A DNA stretch of 64,000 nt from Limnanthes douglasii subsp. nivea. Its lineage: Eukaryota > Streptophyta > Magnoliopsida > Brassicales > Limnanthaceae. The stretch covers positions 124,366,453-124,430,452 of the forward strand of contig JAUPFV010000005.1 in the NCBI GenBank assembly GCA_036936605.1, given 5' to 3'. The notes under the pieces are model-generated. The model did not search any database, had not been told where the DNA came from, and saw only the letters and a program-made list of their open reading frames with translations. The position numbers and the translations under genes were made by a program. Below, piece after piece: positions 1-9,987 of the stretch (its first letter is position 1; each line of letters opens with the position of its first letter).

Positions 1-587
1 TTCCTATCAGTTTCAGCATACTGATTCGAAGAGTTTCCTTCATGCCAAGTTAAACGATGAGCATTCTTAGATTTGCTTTCCTTTTTATACTTCCTCGAAT
101 AATTTCTATCAGATTCCCCTTTTGAAGAACCTTTATGCCTCTTAAAACCTGAGGCTAAGATTTCGACCACCTCGTCACTAGAAGTCACTAATTTATGTTT
201 ATCATTTATCTCCTTTCGAGACCAATATCGCTCTTTAGGAGCCACAAAACATTCTTTTTTGTGTTCGGACTTAGCGCGTCAATCATCAAAAGATCGATCT
301 GACTGACCTTCCACCTCGGTCTTTTCTACTTCCTGTCTAAGCTCGGCTCTGAGCCTTGTTGAGAGTATCTTTTGCTCCCTTCGTTCATATTTCTCATTCA
401 AAGTGTTAATTTTATCTAAAAGCTCATTCATTCGCGCCTCGATATCAGATTGAGCTCGGATCGGAGATGATACATCGGTTCTATTTCTATCAGTTCTATT
501 TCCATTAGTTTTCTCAACATCCATCGCTAACTGGAGCCTAGGATTGTTTTCAAGATTCATCGTATGAATTTTAATCAGAGAATACAA
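1..587 (-). pseudogene. Gypsy-type gag, N-terminal part, cut by window edge
   Basis: This is the first coding region behind the primer-binding site and LTR at 636-1052, so it should be the gag (capsid) gene of a minus-strand LTR retrotransposon. It starts at the ATG ending at 587 and stays open leftward to base 1 except for one TGA at 279-281. The same frame continues past that stop for over 90 codons, so it is a single nonsense change and not the natural end. Residues about 48-90 are charged and look like a coiled coil. The part after the stop is rich in Lys, Arg, Ser and His. Protease and pol would lie outside the window. The lineage is not certain: a tRNA-Arg primer fits Tat/Ogre-like gypsy elements, but this gag does not resemble those of elements A-C. 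Confidence 0.6.
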
Positions 588-635
588 CTAGATTGTATCA
601 ATATTTCGAACAAAATAAGAGCACTGATTTTACGT

Positions 636-652
636 CCCCAGTGGAGTCTCCA
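636..652 (-). other. Primer-binding site (tRNA-Arg ACG type)
   Basis: On the minus strand the sequence just inside the LTR reads TGGAGACTCCACTGGGG. From memory of plant tRNA-Arg(ACG) the expected complement is TGGCGACTCCACTGGGG, so there is one mismatch. Two bases separate it from the LTR end. Confidence 0.65.
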
Positions 653-655
653 ATT

Positions 656-1052
656 TGATGAGTTATTGTTTTGCCTTAGTTAATTGTCAAGAGTGTATTA
701 TAGAGAGAGAAAAAACTATAGAGTTTTTAGAGAGAGAAAACACAAGTACAAATGAGTTTCAAAGTAAAAAATGTTCAACCCCTTTATTAGAGTAGTCTGA
801 TCCTTTATATAGAGGAACCAAGACTTAGTATCAAACTGAAATTTGTTACAAAAAGTGGACTAATTGCTTTTAGTCCTTACTAATTACACATAGTTACAAA
901 AATACTCTAAAACTTACATCAGTCACGAATTAAGGACAAAACTTACATCACTTACAATTAAATCCTTAAATTTACATTATTTACAATTTAGTCCTTAAAA
1001 TTCTATTTCGATATCACCATACGAAAAATCTCTTTTTGTTCTTCCACTACAC
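656..1052 (-). repeat. 5' LTR of the left-edge gypsy element
   Basis: The inner LTR end is clear: on the minus strand it ends ...ACTCATCA just before the primer-binding site. The outer end is set at a TGTAGTGG near 1052 and is uncertain, because the other LTR is not in the window and no target duplication can be tested. The LTR carries a TATA box at 804-811 and several spaced repeats of the form 'AAGGACTAAATTGTAA / GATTTAATTGTAAGTGATGTAAG' between about 910 and 1005. Confidence 0.55.
804..811 (-). promoter_or_regulatory. LTR TATA box
   Basis: TATATAAA on the minus strand inside the LTR, about 215 bp upstream of the gag ATG, is a suitable place for retrotransposon transcription to start. Confidence 0.5.
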
Positions 1053-2032
1053 ACTGCCTCCTTCTACTGCACGCTGCCTCCTATGTGGGATGTATATGAG
1101 CCAAATGACCAATGAGGTGAAAGATAATTATATTGATGATGATATTTAAGTTTTTTTATGTTTAGTTGGAGTATTTCTTATGTTTAATCGCATTTGAATG
1201 TCTTAAAATATTTGTAGTTCAGATTTTATAATATTTTTATTAATTTTTGGACTTAATTTCTTATCTTTGTATTATATTATATATTGTTTAATTAATAGTA
1301 TTGGTAAACGGGATAACTCTTGCCGCAACGTTTTGACCCCTCGTCTTCGCGGGGCGTCGCACGTCGCTTAAAACTATGGTCTGATCAGTTCAGTTAGTTA
1401 TTAGGGTTAAAGTAATAGAGTAAAAAATGAATAATATTAAAAAATTAACAAAAATAATAAAATAAAAAGTTAATCCATATAATTAAATAGTAAAAAACTA
1501 AAAAAATACTTAAATTTTTTAAAACCCCTACATGATAGGTGAGGTGGAAAAATATATATTATAGATTTGAAATTTGAAAGACTAAACACGCAAAAAAATA
1601 TTGTTTATGATGTTACGTATTAAAAGCTGATAAATTTCACGCGAAAGGCTATAGATAACCATGATTACATGAATAAATAACACTTTCAATAAAAAAAATA
1701 AACATAAAAAACTATTTCGAAACAAATGATAATGATGAAAAACTAATGATGATTTTTAGACGGGCTAGGTTAGAAATAAGATATATTTTGTTAGATCTCT
1801 CATCCTACAACCCCTTTTTAAACTAAATTTTGAAAACCCCAAAGTAGTTTTTTCATAATTTTTATCAAAAATTGTCATTGCTTAAGAAATTACTCTTAAA
1901 TCTAAAATCCACCCAAAATCTATCTCCAAACCTTAACAATTTACCATCCCAACAGTAAAACTTTACCACTCACACTAACAATTACTACCCGAACACTAGA
2001 TCTACCACAAACCAACCAAACACCAAATAGTT
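1053..2032. other. Non-coding AT-rich stretch with a small GC island
   Basis: No gene is visible. The DNA is AT-rich apart from a GC-rich patch at about 1309-1366 (motifs such as CTTCGCGGGGCGTCGCACGT) whose origin I do not recognise. The last 150 bases may be the 5' untranslated region of the MULE transposase that follows. I looked here for the terminal repeat seen in MULE copy 2 and did not find it. Confidence 0.4.
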
Positions 2033-3215
2033 ATGGAAGACTAGGAACTTGGCATCTCTATGGAAGACTTTGTGGATGAGGAGAACTTGTATTCAAAGGA
2101 GGTAACAATTTCAATTTTAGTTTTTATTTTATACGTATCACACGAACCATACGATGATGGAAACTTTGAGAAAACGAAAGAGTACAACAAAGAAATCTAA
2201 TTGTCCTTTTGAATTAAAAGGACATCTAGTTGATGTACTAGCTATGAAATGGTGTTTGAAAGTTATAAACGGGAAACACAATCACGAACCTTATTTTACT
2301 GAGACGGCCATTCTCGCGCTTGTAGGCTCAATCCGGATGAAGATGTATTAGTTCATAATTTGTCTTTCCTTGGGTCGCGTCCTATGAAGATATATAGTGG
2401 TTTGAAGAATAATAACCCGGAGAATCTTTTGAACATGCGTGCAATCTAAAATTGTCTCCAAAATATCGAGATGTTGAGCACGGTGGATAAACTTAAATGC
2501 ATTATTTGTTGGGAAAATCGAAGTAACATGCATTACTGAGGAATGAAATTTAACTTTATACTCCGAGTGCATCCTGGAATTTCTACATCCTTATATTACT
2601 AATTTGGTTGACGTTATCGTAGACAGACAATGCAGATATCGGTTTGTATCACTTTCGGTATAACGTATTGAGGATAATTAGAAAACCGTTAGACGTGATT
2701 TGTTAAAGGAATAAATTGAAAATGGTACTTTGTGGTTAGAGGTTTATGGTTTGTCCGATGTTTTGGATTACATGGTACGTAGTTTGGATTACTTCAAACC
2801 CTAACTTTTTATCCGTTATTGGATGACATTTCCCGACATTGATACTATGTCTTTCAAGAAAAGTGTTTAACTTATCTACCAATTCGAGGAAGTCCACCTA
2901 TTAATTCTTCAACGATTTTAGAGATGGGAATTACCTTCGTACATGGTATACACTTTATTAATGCAATTATATCAGTTTTATTATACCTTGTTTTTATAGT
3001 TTATGAGGTTTATGATTTTATTTTCTACCTAATAAATTGACTTGACATTTAAATTTCAGATTACTACTCCTCGTGATGGACCGTTGCAGACATTATACTC
3101 AGCATGGGTTTCTCACGTCCCCAATAAAGTGAGTCAATGGATGCAACCGTACTACACTAGATTTAATAAATTTACTCAAATTATATCGATTAGCAAAGTG
3201 AATCTTAGCGAGTAA
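2033..3215 (+). pseudogene. MULE transposase with OTU domain, internally deleted (copy 1)
   Basis: Exon 1 (2033-2101) encodes ELGISMEDF after an early TAG at 2042. This matches the first exon of the copy 2 transposase (ELGISVEEL). About 2160-2450 encodes a FAR1/WRKY-GCM1-type zinc-binding segment (CPFELKG ... W.LKVINGKHNHEP) and the helical stretch after it. About 2580-3000 encodes an OTU cysteine-protease-like domain: VDVIVDRQCRYRF around the expected Asp/Cys, then YWMTFPDI, LPIRGSPPI and FVHGIHFIN near the expected His. A last exon at 3060-3215, after an AG acceptor, gives the C-terminal tail. The whole DDE catalytic domain is missing between the FAR1 and OTU parts, and there are many stops. 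It cannot encode an active transposase. It pairs with the PMD gene at 23313-25190, which faces it. Confidence 0.75.
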
Positions 3216-3524
3216 CCATTCTTTACCGGTCTTACCAAATTAGACATATGATCTTATGTTATTTTAGGTTTTCAAACATTTTTGTTTATGACTCGAACTT
3301 ATGTATTTTCTACTTTTTGTTGTTTTTGATATTTGGTTATGTCTTAATACGTATGATATATATTTTTCGCTTGTTTAACGCTTCGTGCTAATTAGATAAA
3401 TTTCCCGCCTATTATTAATTCCCACAAATTATTAATTCTCGTTAAAATATAATTCCCGCCAATGTTGTATATTTCTTTATAAGTCACCTAAATCATATCC
3501 AAATAATTCATCCACCAAATATTC

Positions 3525-3938
3525 ATGAACATAAAAAACAAAAAGATCCTTAAGTATGGAGTGGACTGTCATTTGCTTCAAGCCGTGAAGTTTGTTACCA
3601 TAAAAATATCTGATGAGATGACCAATGTTTTTTCCAATCAAGTATTGTGGAGGATGTATTATAATTACGGCCTATTGGGAGCTCCGAATCTAATTCTGTG
3701 TAGTCGTGTTGAAGTAAAAAATAGGTACAATCTTGTAAAATCCGAACCAATACTTTGTGTGTTCAAAATATCTTACGAAATAAGGAAATAAACAGTTAAA
3801 GCGTGGAATTTGAAAGTTACAGATTTCTTTACTAGAGACATGCTAGCATATCTAAAGGACAATATTGCTGAGAAAGATGATGTGATTGTAAATGGATCAC
3901 CTGTTGAAGATAACATGTGATATGACTTCGACTTTTAA
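3525..3938 (+). pseudogene. Small ORF homologous to the tail of the copy 2 PMD protein
   Basis: One frame runs from ATG 3525 to TAA 3936-3938 and is broken only by TAA at 3789 and TGA at 3918. The product would be about 137 residues. It aligns almost without gaps with the last ~95 residues of the copy 2 PMD reading frame (38580-38864): F..VL..MY..Y, then RY..., SEPILCVF against SGPMFLVF, VTDF against ITDY, DMLAYL against EMAEYV, and both end in YDFD. I do not recognise the domain. It lies about 310 bp after the transposase on the same strand, while the copy 1 PMD gene is on the other strand, so it is either a separate small gene of these MULEs or has been moved by inversion. I can give no function. 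Confidence 0.45.
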
Positions 3939-4052
3939 GGTTTATTGTACTATGTATTGTTGTTATTAATCTCATCTTCTTCTAAGACTTTTTTATATAT
4001 TATGTAACGGTATCAACATTATTGATCAATCGAAGTTTTCTTTATTAAAATT

Positions 4053-4057
4053 ATGAC
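4053..4057. repeat. Target-site duplication of element A (ATGAC)
   Basis: ATGAC directly before the 5' LTR is repeated at 13685-13689 directly after the 3' LTR. Five bases is the usual gypsy duplication, so A is one complete insertion. Confidence 0.85.
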
Positions 4058-4416
4058 TGATAGGTTTGGATATTTTTAGAAGGGCACTACTCCCTAAACC
4101 GGAAGGCCAGTTCGGACATATTTTGCACCAAACATATTGTAAATCGTTCGACCAAGTCAATCATGACTCTGCTGTGTGCTAATATCATTTAGGGTTTGGG
4201 ATTTAAAGATTGACTTGAATCCAAGGTCGCCCCGTAAGACCCTTGGGTCATAAAATCAGTATAAATACCCCAACCAACTTCATTTAAGGGGTTAGACTTT
4301 TTCTAAAACATTAAATACAAACATACACCTCTCTTATTTCACTACTAACTACTCATGAGTTAATGCTCAACTCATAAACTTCCCAAAATACCCCTCTACT
4401 ATAAATTATCCACATC
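4058..4416 (+). repeat. 5' LTR of element A
   Basis: The LTR starts TGATAGG and ends CCACATCA directly before the primer site. It matches 13324-13684 along its full length with many substitutions. Confidence 0.85.
4260..4267 (+). promoter_or_regulatory. TATA box in element A 5' LTR
   Basis: TATAAATA is followed by ACCC, the same motif at the same relative place as in the LTRs of B and C (GGGTATAAATACCC). Confidence 0.55.
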
Positions 4417-4419
4417 AGA

Positions 4420-4436
4420 TTGGCGACCACAGTGGG
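4420..4436 (+). other. Primer-binding site of element A (tRNA-Arg UCG type)
   Basis: TGGCGACCACAGTGGGA lies three bases after the LTR. It is complementary to the 3' end of plant tRNA-Arg(UCG) as I remember it. The same site occurs in C and, mutated, in B. Confidence 0.75.
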
Positions 4437-4488
4437 ATGCAACGGTGCTTGAATTTCAGATTCAAAACCAGTAAACGAAGCAGTTCGG

Positions 4489-6787
4489 ATGGATCGTAAT
4501 GTACACAACGTTTCACCTCCCGAAGTTGAAGGCATGAAAGAAAATCTTGAGCACACTACTGTGTCTCAAATTAATCACAATGGAAATGAAAAACAATCCA
4601 TGCAAGAACAATATGATCAGCTAAGGGCTGAAATTGAGGCTTTAAGGGCTAAAAAACAAATAGAAAAAGGAATCAAAGAAAAGTCTGGTGCATCAGCATT
4701 CCACCCTACTGATAATCCTGGTGAGAATGAATAGTCCATAAAGACTCATCTCGGCTCCAAGAAAACGTATCGGTCCAAACGAGTTGTGAGTTCCACATCG
4801 AAGTCTTCTAGTAGTTCATCTAATTGATTCAGAGCCTAAAGAATCAGTCTCATCCAGTAGTGATGAAGGCTGGTTGAAGAAGAAATTAAGGCTGACCAAG
4901 AAGCATTTAATAAAAATGGATAGACATGGCAGACTTAAAAAGTATCATGGGAAAATGAAGGGTCCGACTGATCAGCATATTGATCGTTTGTTCATCGATC
5001 CATTTTCCTTCCAATCTGAACCATGTATTTTTTCTACTCCTAATTAAGATATTGTGTTTAGCCGTAGTCAAAATTGGAGGCAATCACATTTGTCTTCAAA
5101 TATACTCTTTTGACATCTTCCCAAAAGATTTTATAGTTCTAAGATGGAAACTATGATGGAAGCAAAGATCTGGACAATCATTTTGAAAAAATTAAGAATT
5201 TTATGATGAACTTTGTTGACGATTACAAGCTACTATGCAAGGCTTTCTCACAAAAATTTAGAGGAAGTGCCTCCAAATGTTACAATAGTCTTCCTAGTGG
5301 ATCTATAAAGAATATTCATATATTCTAGGTTGTGTTCCGAAAGCAATTTGTTGGAATCAAGGAGCTTAGAGGTAATGGTAATACAATTATCCATTGTGCC
5401 CAAGAACCAAATGAGTCATTGAAGGAATATATTAGTAGGTTTGTGAATACGAAAAATGGGTTGGCTGACTGTTTTGAACAAGTTGCAATTGACTCTTTAG
5501 GAAAAGGTTTGAGTCCGGGTAATTTGGCTGACTCGGTAACCCGGAAAAAAACAATGATTTTTGGGAGACTATTTAATCAAGTTGGGAATCAGATTAATGT
5601 GGAAAAAACTAAGAATCTAGAGTGCTTCGTTTGAACAGATCCACCACATAGTGTCAACTCCTCAAACAACAACTCAGTCCGGTTACAGGTTAAAGGAAAT
5701 CGGGCAGGGGTCATATCGGCCCAAGCCGAATCAATCGAATCAAAGGGGTCCTTAGGTTCAGCCTGAATGGTTTGCTGAGTTGGAGGAAAGTGTAGCAAAA
5801 ATATATGATAAGACTAAAAATGATGTACGTTTTGAAGGCCAACCCCACTACAGTCTCCTAGAGAGAACAAAGTACCCAATCTATAAATATCATAACAATT
5901 TGGGGCATGATACCCATGATTACATAGCATTGAAGCAAGAAGTGTAAAATATCATTGAAAGACCATCCAATACCAATGATCCCTGGATGACTCCTTCGGT
6001 AGCCCCTGGAACATCCAGGCTACCAAGATGATTGTTGAAAGGTTTGTTGTGAATTATCAAGACCTTGATCCGGACCCGGACCGCAATCAGGTAGAGGTTA
6101 TAGTGGATAAGTCTACAAAAGATTACGATCTGGTAAAATATTTTGAGTTCTTAACAATATTTGGGGGAAAAACTATGACAGCACCTTCAAGTTGTTAAAA
6201 ATAGGCATTGTCAACAGTTTGACTACTCAGTTGGATGGAAGGATGTCCATACATCTATACCAAACCCTGACTCCTTTCATAGTCTCTGATGAGGATGACC
6301 TAAGAGATACTGCAGTTCCACATGAAGACGCTGTGGTGATAGGCGCATCAATTGGGGGAAATGATGTACGTCGAATCATGATTGACACGGGTAATTCGGA
6401 AATCATATTGTTTATGAATACATACAAACAGATGAGAAATCCTTCGGTTATGCAACGGTGAAACAGGACTATTGTGGGATTTACTGGGAGTTTGGCAGAT
6501 ATTGTTAGTGAGTTTGAAGAGGAAGTAATATTGGGCAAATGACCTTTCAACAAGATAGTGAAGGTATTCCTTGTTGTGGTCGATTACCCAACGTCTTATA
6601 ATGCTATATTTGGGAGATCATGGCTCTCCATGATGCATGTTGTACCCTCTACTGTCCATCCATGTTTAAAATATGTTAGGGTGCAAAAGTAGGTGTTGTC
6701 CGAAGCAGTCAAAAGGTGGCTAAAGAATGATATGCAACAGCTCTTGCATCAAAGTCTTTGGAGGAATTCAAAGTTAACAAGGAATAG
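4489..6787 (+). pseudogene. gag-protease region of element A
   Basis: ATG 4489 lies in the same place as the gag starts of B and C, and the following 80 codons hold the same QLRAEIEALRA coiled segment. Further on the capsid core is clear (5332-5634: HCAQEPNESLKEYISRF, NTKNGLADCFEQVA), then the CCHC-like 'H.N.GHDTHDYI.LKQE' knuckle at about 5890-5945. An aspartic protease site follows at about 6385, where DTGNSEI replaces the usual DTGSSA. Many stops and frameshifts break it. The region ends at TAG 6785-6787, in the same alignment column as the amber codons of B and C. The product would be the capsid polyprotein plus protease of a virus-like particle. Confidence 0.75.
6785..6787 (+). promoter_or_regulatory. 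Amber codon at the protease-RT junction (A)
   Basis: The context is KVNKE-TAG-YLLEP. It aligns without gaps to IDEQ-TAG-QFEGL in C and INEE-TAG-QFEGL in B. The surrounding frame stays the same across the stop. In A the next codon is TAT rather than CAG. Confidence 0.6.
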
Positions 6788-9562
6788 TATCTATTGGAGC
6801 CTTCCACCGATGAGAATGAAATTGATGATCCAATGGAGGCTCATAGTGTTATAATACTTATAGAAGAAGTTTAATTCCATTACCTAACAAAAGGAAAAAG
6901 TGTTAAGATTGGTACTAAGTTGCCAATAAGTTTGAAACAAAAGCTATTGTCTTTCTTGTCGGGCAATTTACATGTGTTTGCATGGTGCAATGATGATATA
7001 ACCGGGGTACTTGCTGAAGTAATCTGCCACAAATTGTCAGTCTGATCTGATGCTGGACCAGTAATTCAAAAAAAGGTCATTTTTCCAAAGAAACAAACGA
7101 TGTTATAGTACAAGAAGTGGATCGGTTGACCAAGATGGGTCATATAAAAGAATCTCAATACCCGTTCTGGACTGTTAACCCTATGTTAGTCAAGAAAAAG
7201 AATGGTAAATGGCACTTGTGTATTGACTTCACTGATCTTAACAGGGCATGTCCTAAAGATCCTTTTCCCGTGCCTCAAATAGATCAATTGGTAGACTCTA
7301 CGTCAGGGAACAAGTTGTTGTCATTCATGGATACCTTTTCAGGGTACAATCAGATACAAGTAGATTTGAACGATCAAGATCACACCATATTTATCACAGA
7401 CATATGGCTTCACTGTTATAAGGTGACGCTATTTGAGTTGAGGAACACTAGAGCCACTTATCAGTGGTTGGTAAATCAAACATTTGCTAGCCAGATTGGC
7501 ATAAACATGGAAGTATATATAGATGATATGATGATAAAGAGCCTCGAAGAGGAAGAACAAATATCCGATCTTCAAGAGACCTTTTCTAACGTGGAAGCTA
7601 TTAACCTAAATTTAAAACCGGAAAAATGTACTTTTGGGGTCCGATCGGATAAGTGTGCTTAATTTTTTCAAGTTTTCAGGAATTCTAAAGACTTCAATTG
7701 GTCTCTGCAGTGTGATCAAGCCTTTCTTGAAATCAAAAAACATTTGTGTTCACCTAAGATGTTGTTCAAACCTATTCATGGGGAGAAGGTTTTTATCTAT
7801 TTGGTTGTATCGGACTATGTCGTAAGTGTCGTTCTGGTAAGAGAAGTGGATAATTACCCCGTCCAGTTTATTACGTGAGCAAGAGTTTGCTTGAACCATA
7901 AAAGAGGTATTGAAAGTTATAAAAATTAGCCTTGCCATTGGTAATAGCAGCTAAGAAAATGAGGCCATACTTTCAAGTACATTCAATTGTGGTTCATACA
8001 TCATGCCTCTTAAAGAATGTTCTCCAAAAAGCTGACATATCAGGAAGAATGACTAAGTGGTCTGTTGAGCTTGGAGATTATGATATTGATTACCGTGATC
8101 AAGGCTCAAGCTATAGCCGACTTCTTGGTAGAGTTTCATACTGAAAGTCCTCACAAACAAAAGCAAGCAAACAAGTCTAAGAAAGAGTGGTTAATCCGAA
8201 CAAACGGTGGGTCTTGTACAATGGGATGTAGGGCTGGAATTTGATTAACTTTCTCTTATGGTAATACTATGGTGATACTAGGTATCAAGAGAAAGAGGGT
8301 AAATGTGAAGAAAGTTTAAGTGTATCTGGCTTACAATCCAAAGATTATAGGTTTGAGATACATCGGTTTATTTCCGATGGAGTTTTGCCTTCAGACAAAA
8401 TCTTGGCGAAAAAGATCAAGTATAAAGCTCGTGGTTTCTTGGTTTTAAGTAAATTATTTATAAAAAGTCTTTCAGCAGACCTCTCTTACGTTTCTTAGGC
8501 TTTGAGGAATCCCAAAGTATCTTATCTGAATTGCATGATGGAGAGAGATCAACACATTGTGGCTATAAGGCCTTTACCAGGAGAGTTTTGTTAGGAGGGT
8601 ATTAGCGGCCAACAATAGTGGTAGATATCAAGGATATGGTCAGGAGATGTGATCATTGCCAGAGATATGAGAATGAAATTCATACACCAGCAGTTCATAT
8701 GGAGTCCATTTTCGAACCCATACCTTTTGATAGATGGAGTTTGGACTTAGTTGGACCTCTTCATATGTCATCCGAAAGGTATCAAAAAATAATAGGGGCC
8801 ATTAACTATTTCTCTAAATGGATAGAAGCAGCCCCACTAGTTGGTACCACATCCAAAACGATCATAAAATTTATTATATCCAACATATGTTGTCGATTTG
8901 GAATCTCCCGATGAATCACCACAAACAATGGGCCACAATTTGACAATAAAGACATGAAAATATTTTGAACTTCCAGAGGAATTCAATATTGTTTTTCTTC
9001 TCCTTTCCACCCTCAGGCTAATGGGCAATTTAAAGTTTCTAATCGAATAATTTTGACAGGGTTGAAGAAGAATCTAGAAGGAGCTGTAATGGTAGAGTTA
9101 TTTGAAGAAGTATTGTGGGCTTACCGAATAACCACCCAAGAATCCCCTTTTTCCTTCTTTTACGGGATGGATGCGATCACACCCATAGAAGCTACTTTAC
9201 CATCATTCAGAATTCAGAACTATTCTAAACAGGCTAATGAAATGGTAGTTAGGAATCAATTGGATCTGATTGAAAAAATAAGAGTGAAGGCATACTTGAG
9301 AACAACACACTATCAAGGTTTAATGAGAATTAGATTTTTCATCTGAAGTGAGGAGAACAGATTTCCATTTAGGAGATAAAGTATTGAGAAAAGTATTTTT
9401 ATACACCCGAAAAAAATAGTCGGGAAGTTGGCTCCGAATTGGGAAGGCCCTTACATGGCATGTGAAAGAATCAAGCCACGAACATATAAACTTCAAGAAA
9501 AAGATTGAAAAGTTTTGAAGCATCCATGGAACATCGAACATGTCAGGTTATATTTAGAATAA
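6788..9562 (+). pseudogene. pol of element A (RT, RNase H, integrase)
   Basis: Reverse transcriptase is best preserved at 7117-7662: KWHLCIDFTDLNRACPKD, FMDTFSGYNQIQVD, and the YIDDMM catalytic motif at about 7515. RNase H and connection parts follow at 7660-8250 (KNVLQKADISGRMTKWSVELGDYDIDY). The second RNase H starts RTNGGS where C has RTDSGS, so its first catalytic Asp is Asn here. Integrase follows: HHCC finger remains at about 8520-8660 (RRCDHCQRY), the core at 8700-9040 (WSLDLVGP, TNNGPQF) and the C-terminal part to the natural LYLE-TAA end at 9562. Numerous stops and frameshifts mean it is dead. Confidence 0.8.
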
Positions 9563-9619
9563 TACTATCTTGTAAATATTTATTTGTCATACCTCAATAT
9601 AAATATTAGGGGGCATACT

Positions 9620-9646
9620 CTTTCCTACCCTCGTGGCGTAGGGAGG
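9620..9646 (+). promoter_or_regulatory. Conserved hairpin after pol (A)
   Basis: CTTTCCTAC pairs with GTAGGGAGG over 9 base pairs (two G.U) around a CCTCGTGGC loop, 58 bases past the pol stop. The same block is found after pol in B, C and D. Pairing is largely kept although the bases differ. Confidence 0.5.
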
Positions 9647-9987
9647 TTTCAATGAGGTGTCCAATTTTCAATCAATGGTATGTTATGCCTTTTTCAAAAA
9701 TTGTTGTGAGTATGAGGAGATCAGATAAAGTGAATATGTATTAAACACCACGGCCCTCCAATGAAGTATCTTTGAGGTGATCGGATTCATTAAATACATA
9801 ATCGGGTTTATTAAACACTTTCATCCTTTAAATGAAATATTGTTGAAGTGATTCAATGAATTAAACATTTATTAAACAAGTCGGAGGAATCAAATACTAA
9901 CTAAAGATTTGTTGTAAGAAGAAAAAGAAGTTCATACGAAGGGAAAACTTAACATTATATCTTGATCGGAATATATCTGATCCACCA

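Noticed and set aside
1309..1366. GC-rich patch as an rRNA or organelle fragment
   Set aside because: No rRNA or plastid motif I know fits it, and it is too short to assign.
2154..2351. A host FAR1-family transcription factor gene
   Set aside because: The FAR1-like finger is followed by an OTU remnant and faces a PMD gene, the same pattern as copy 2, and it is full of stops. A MULE remnant explains it better.
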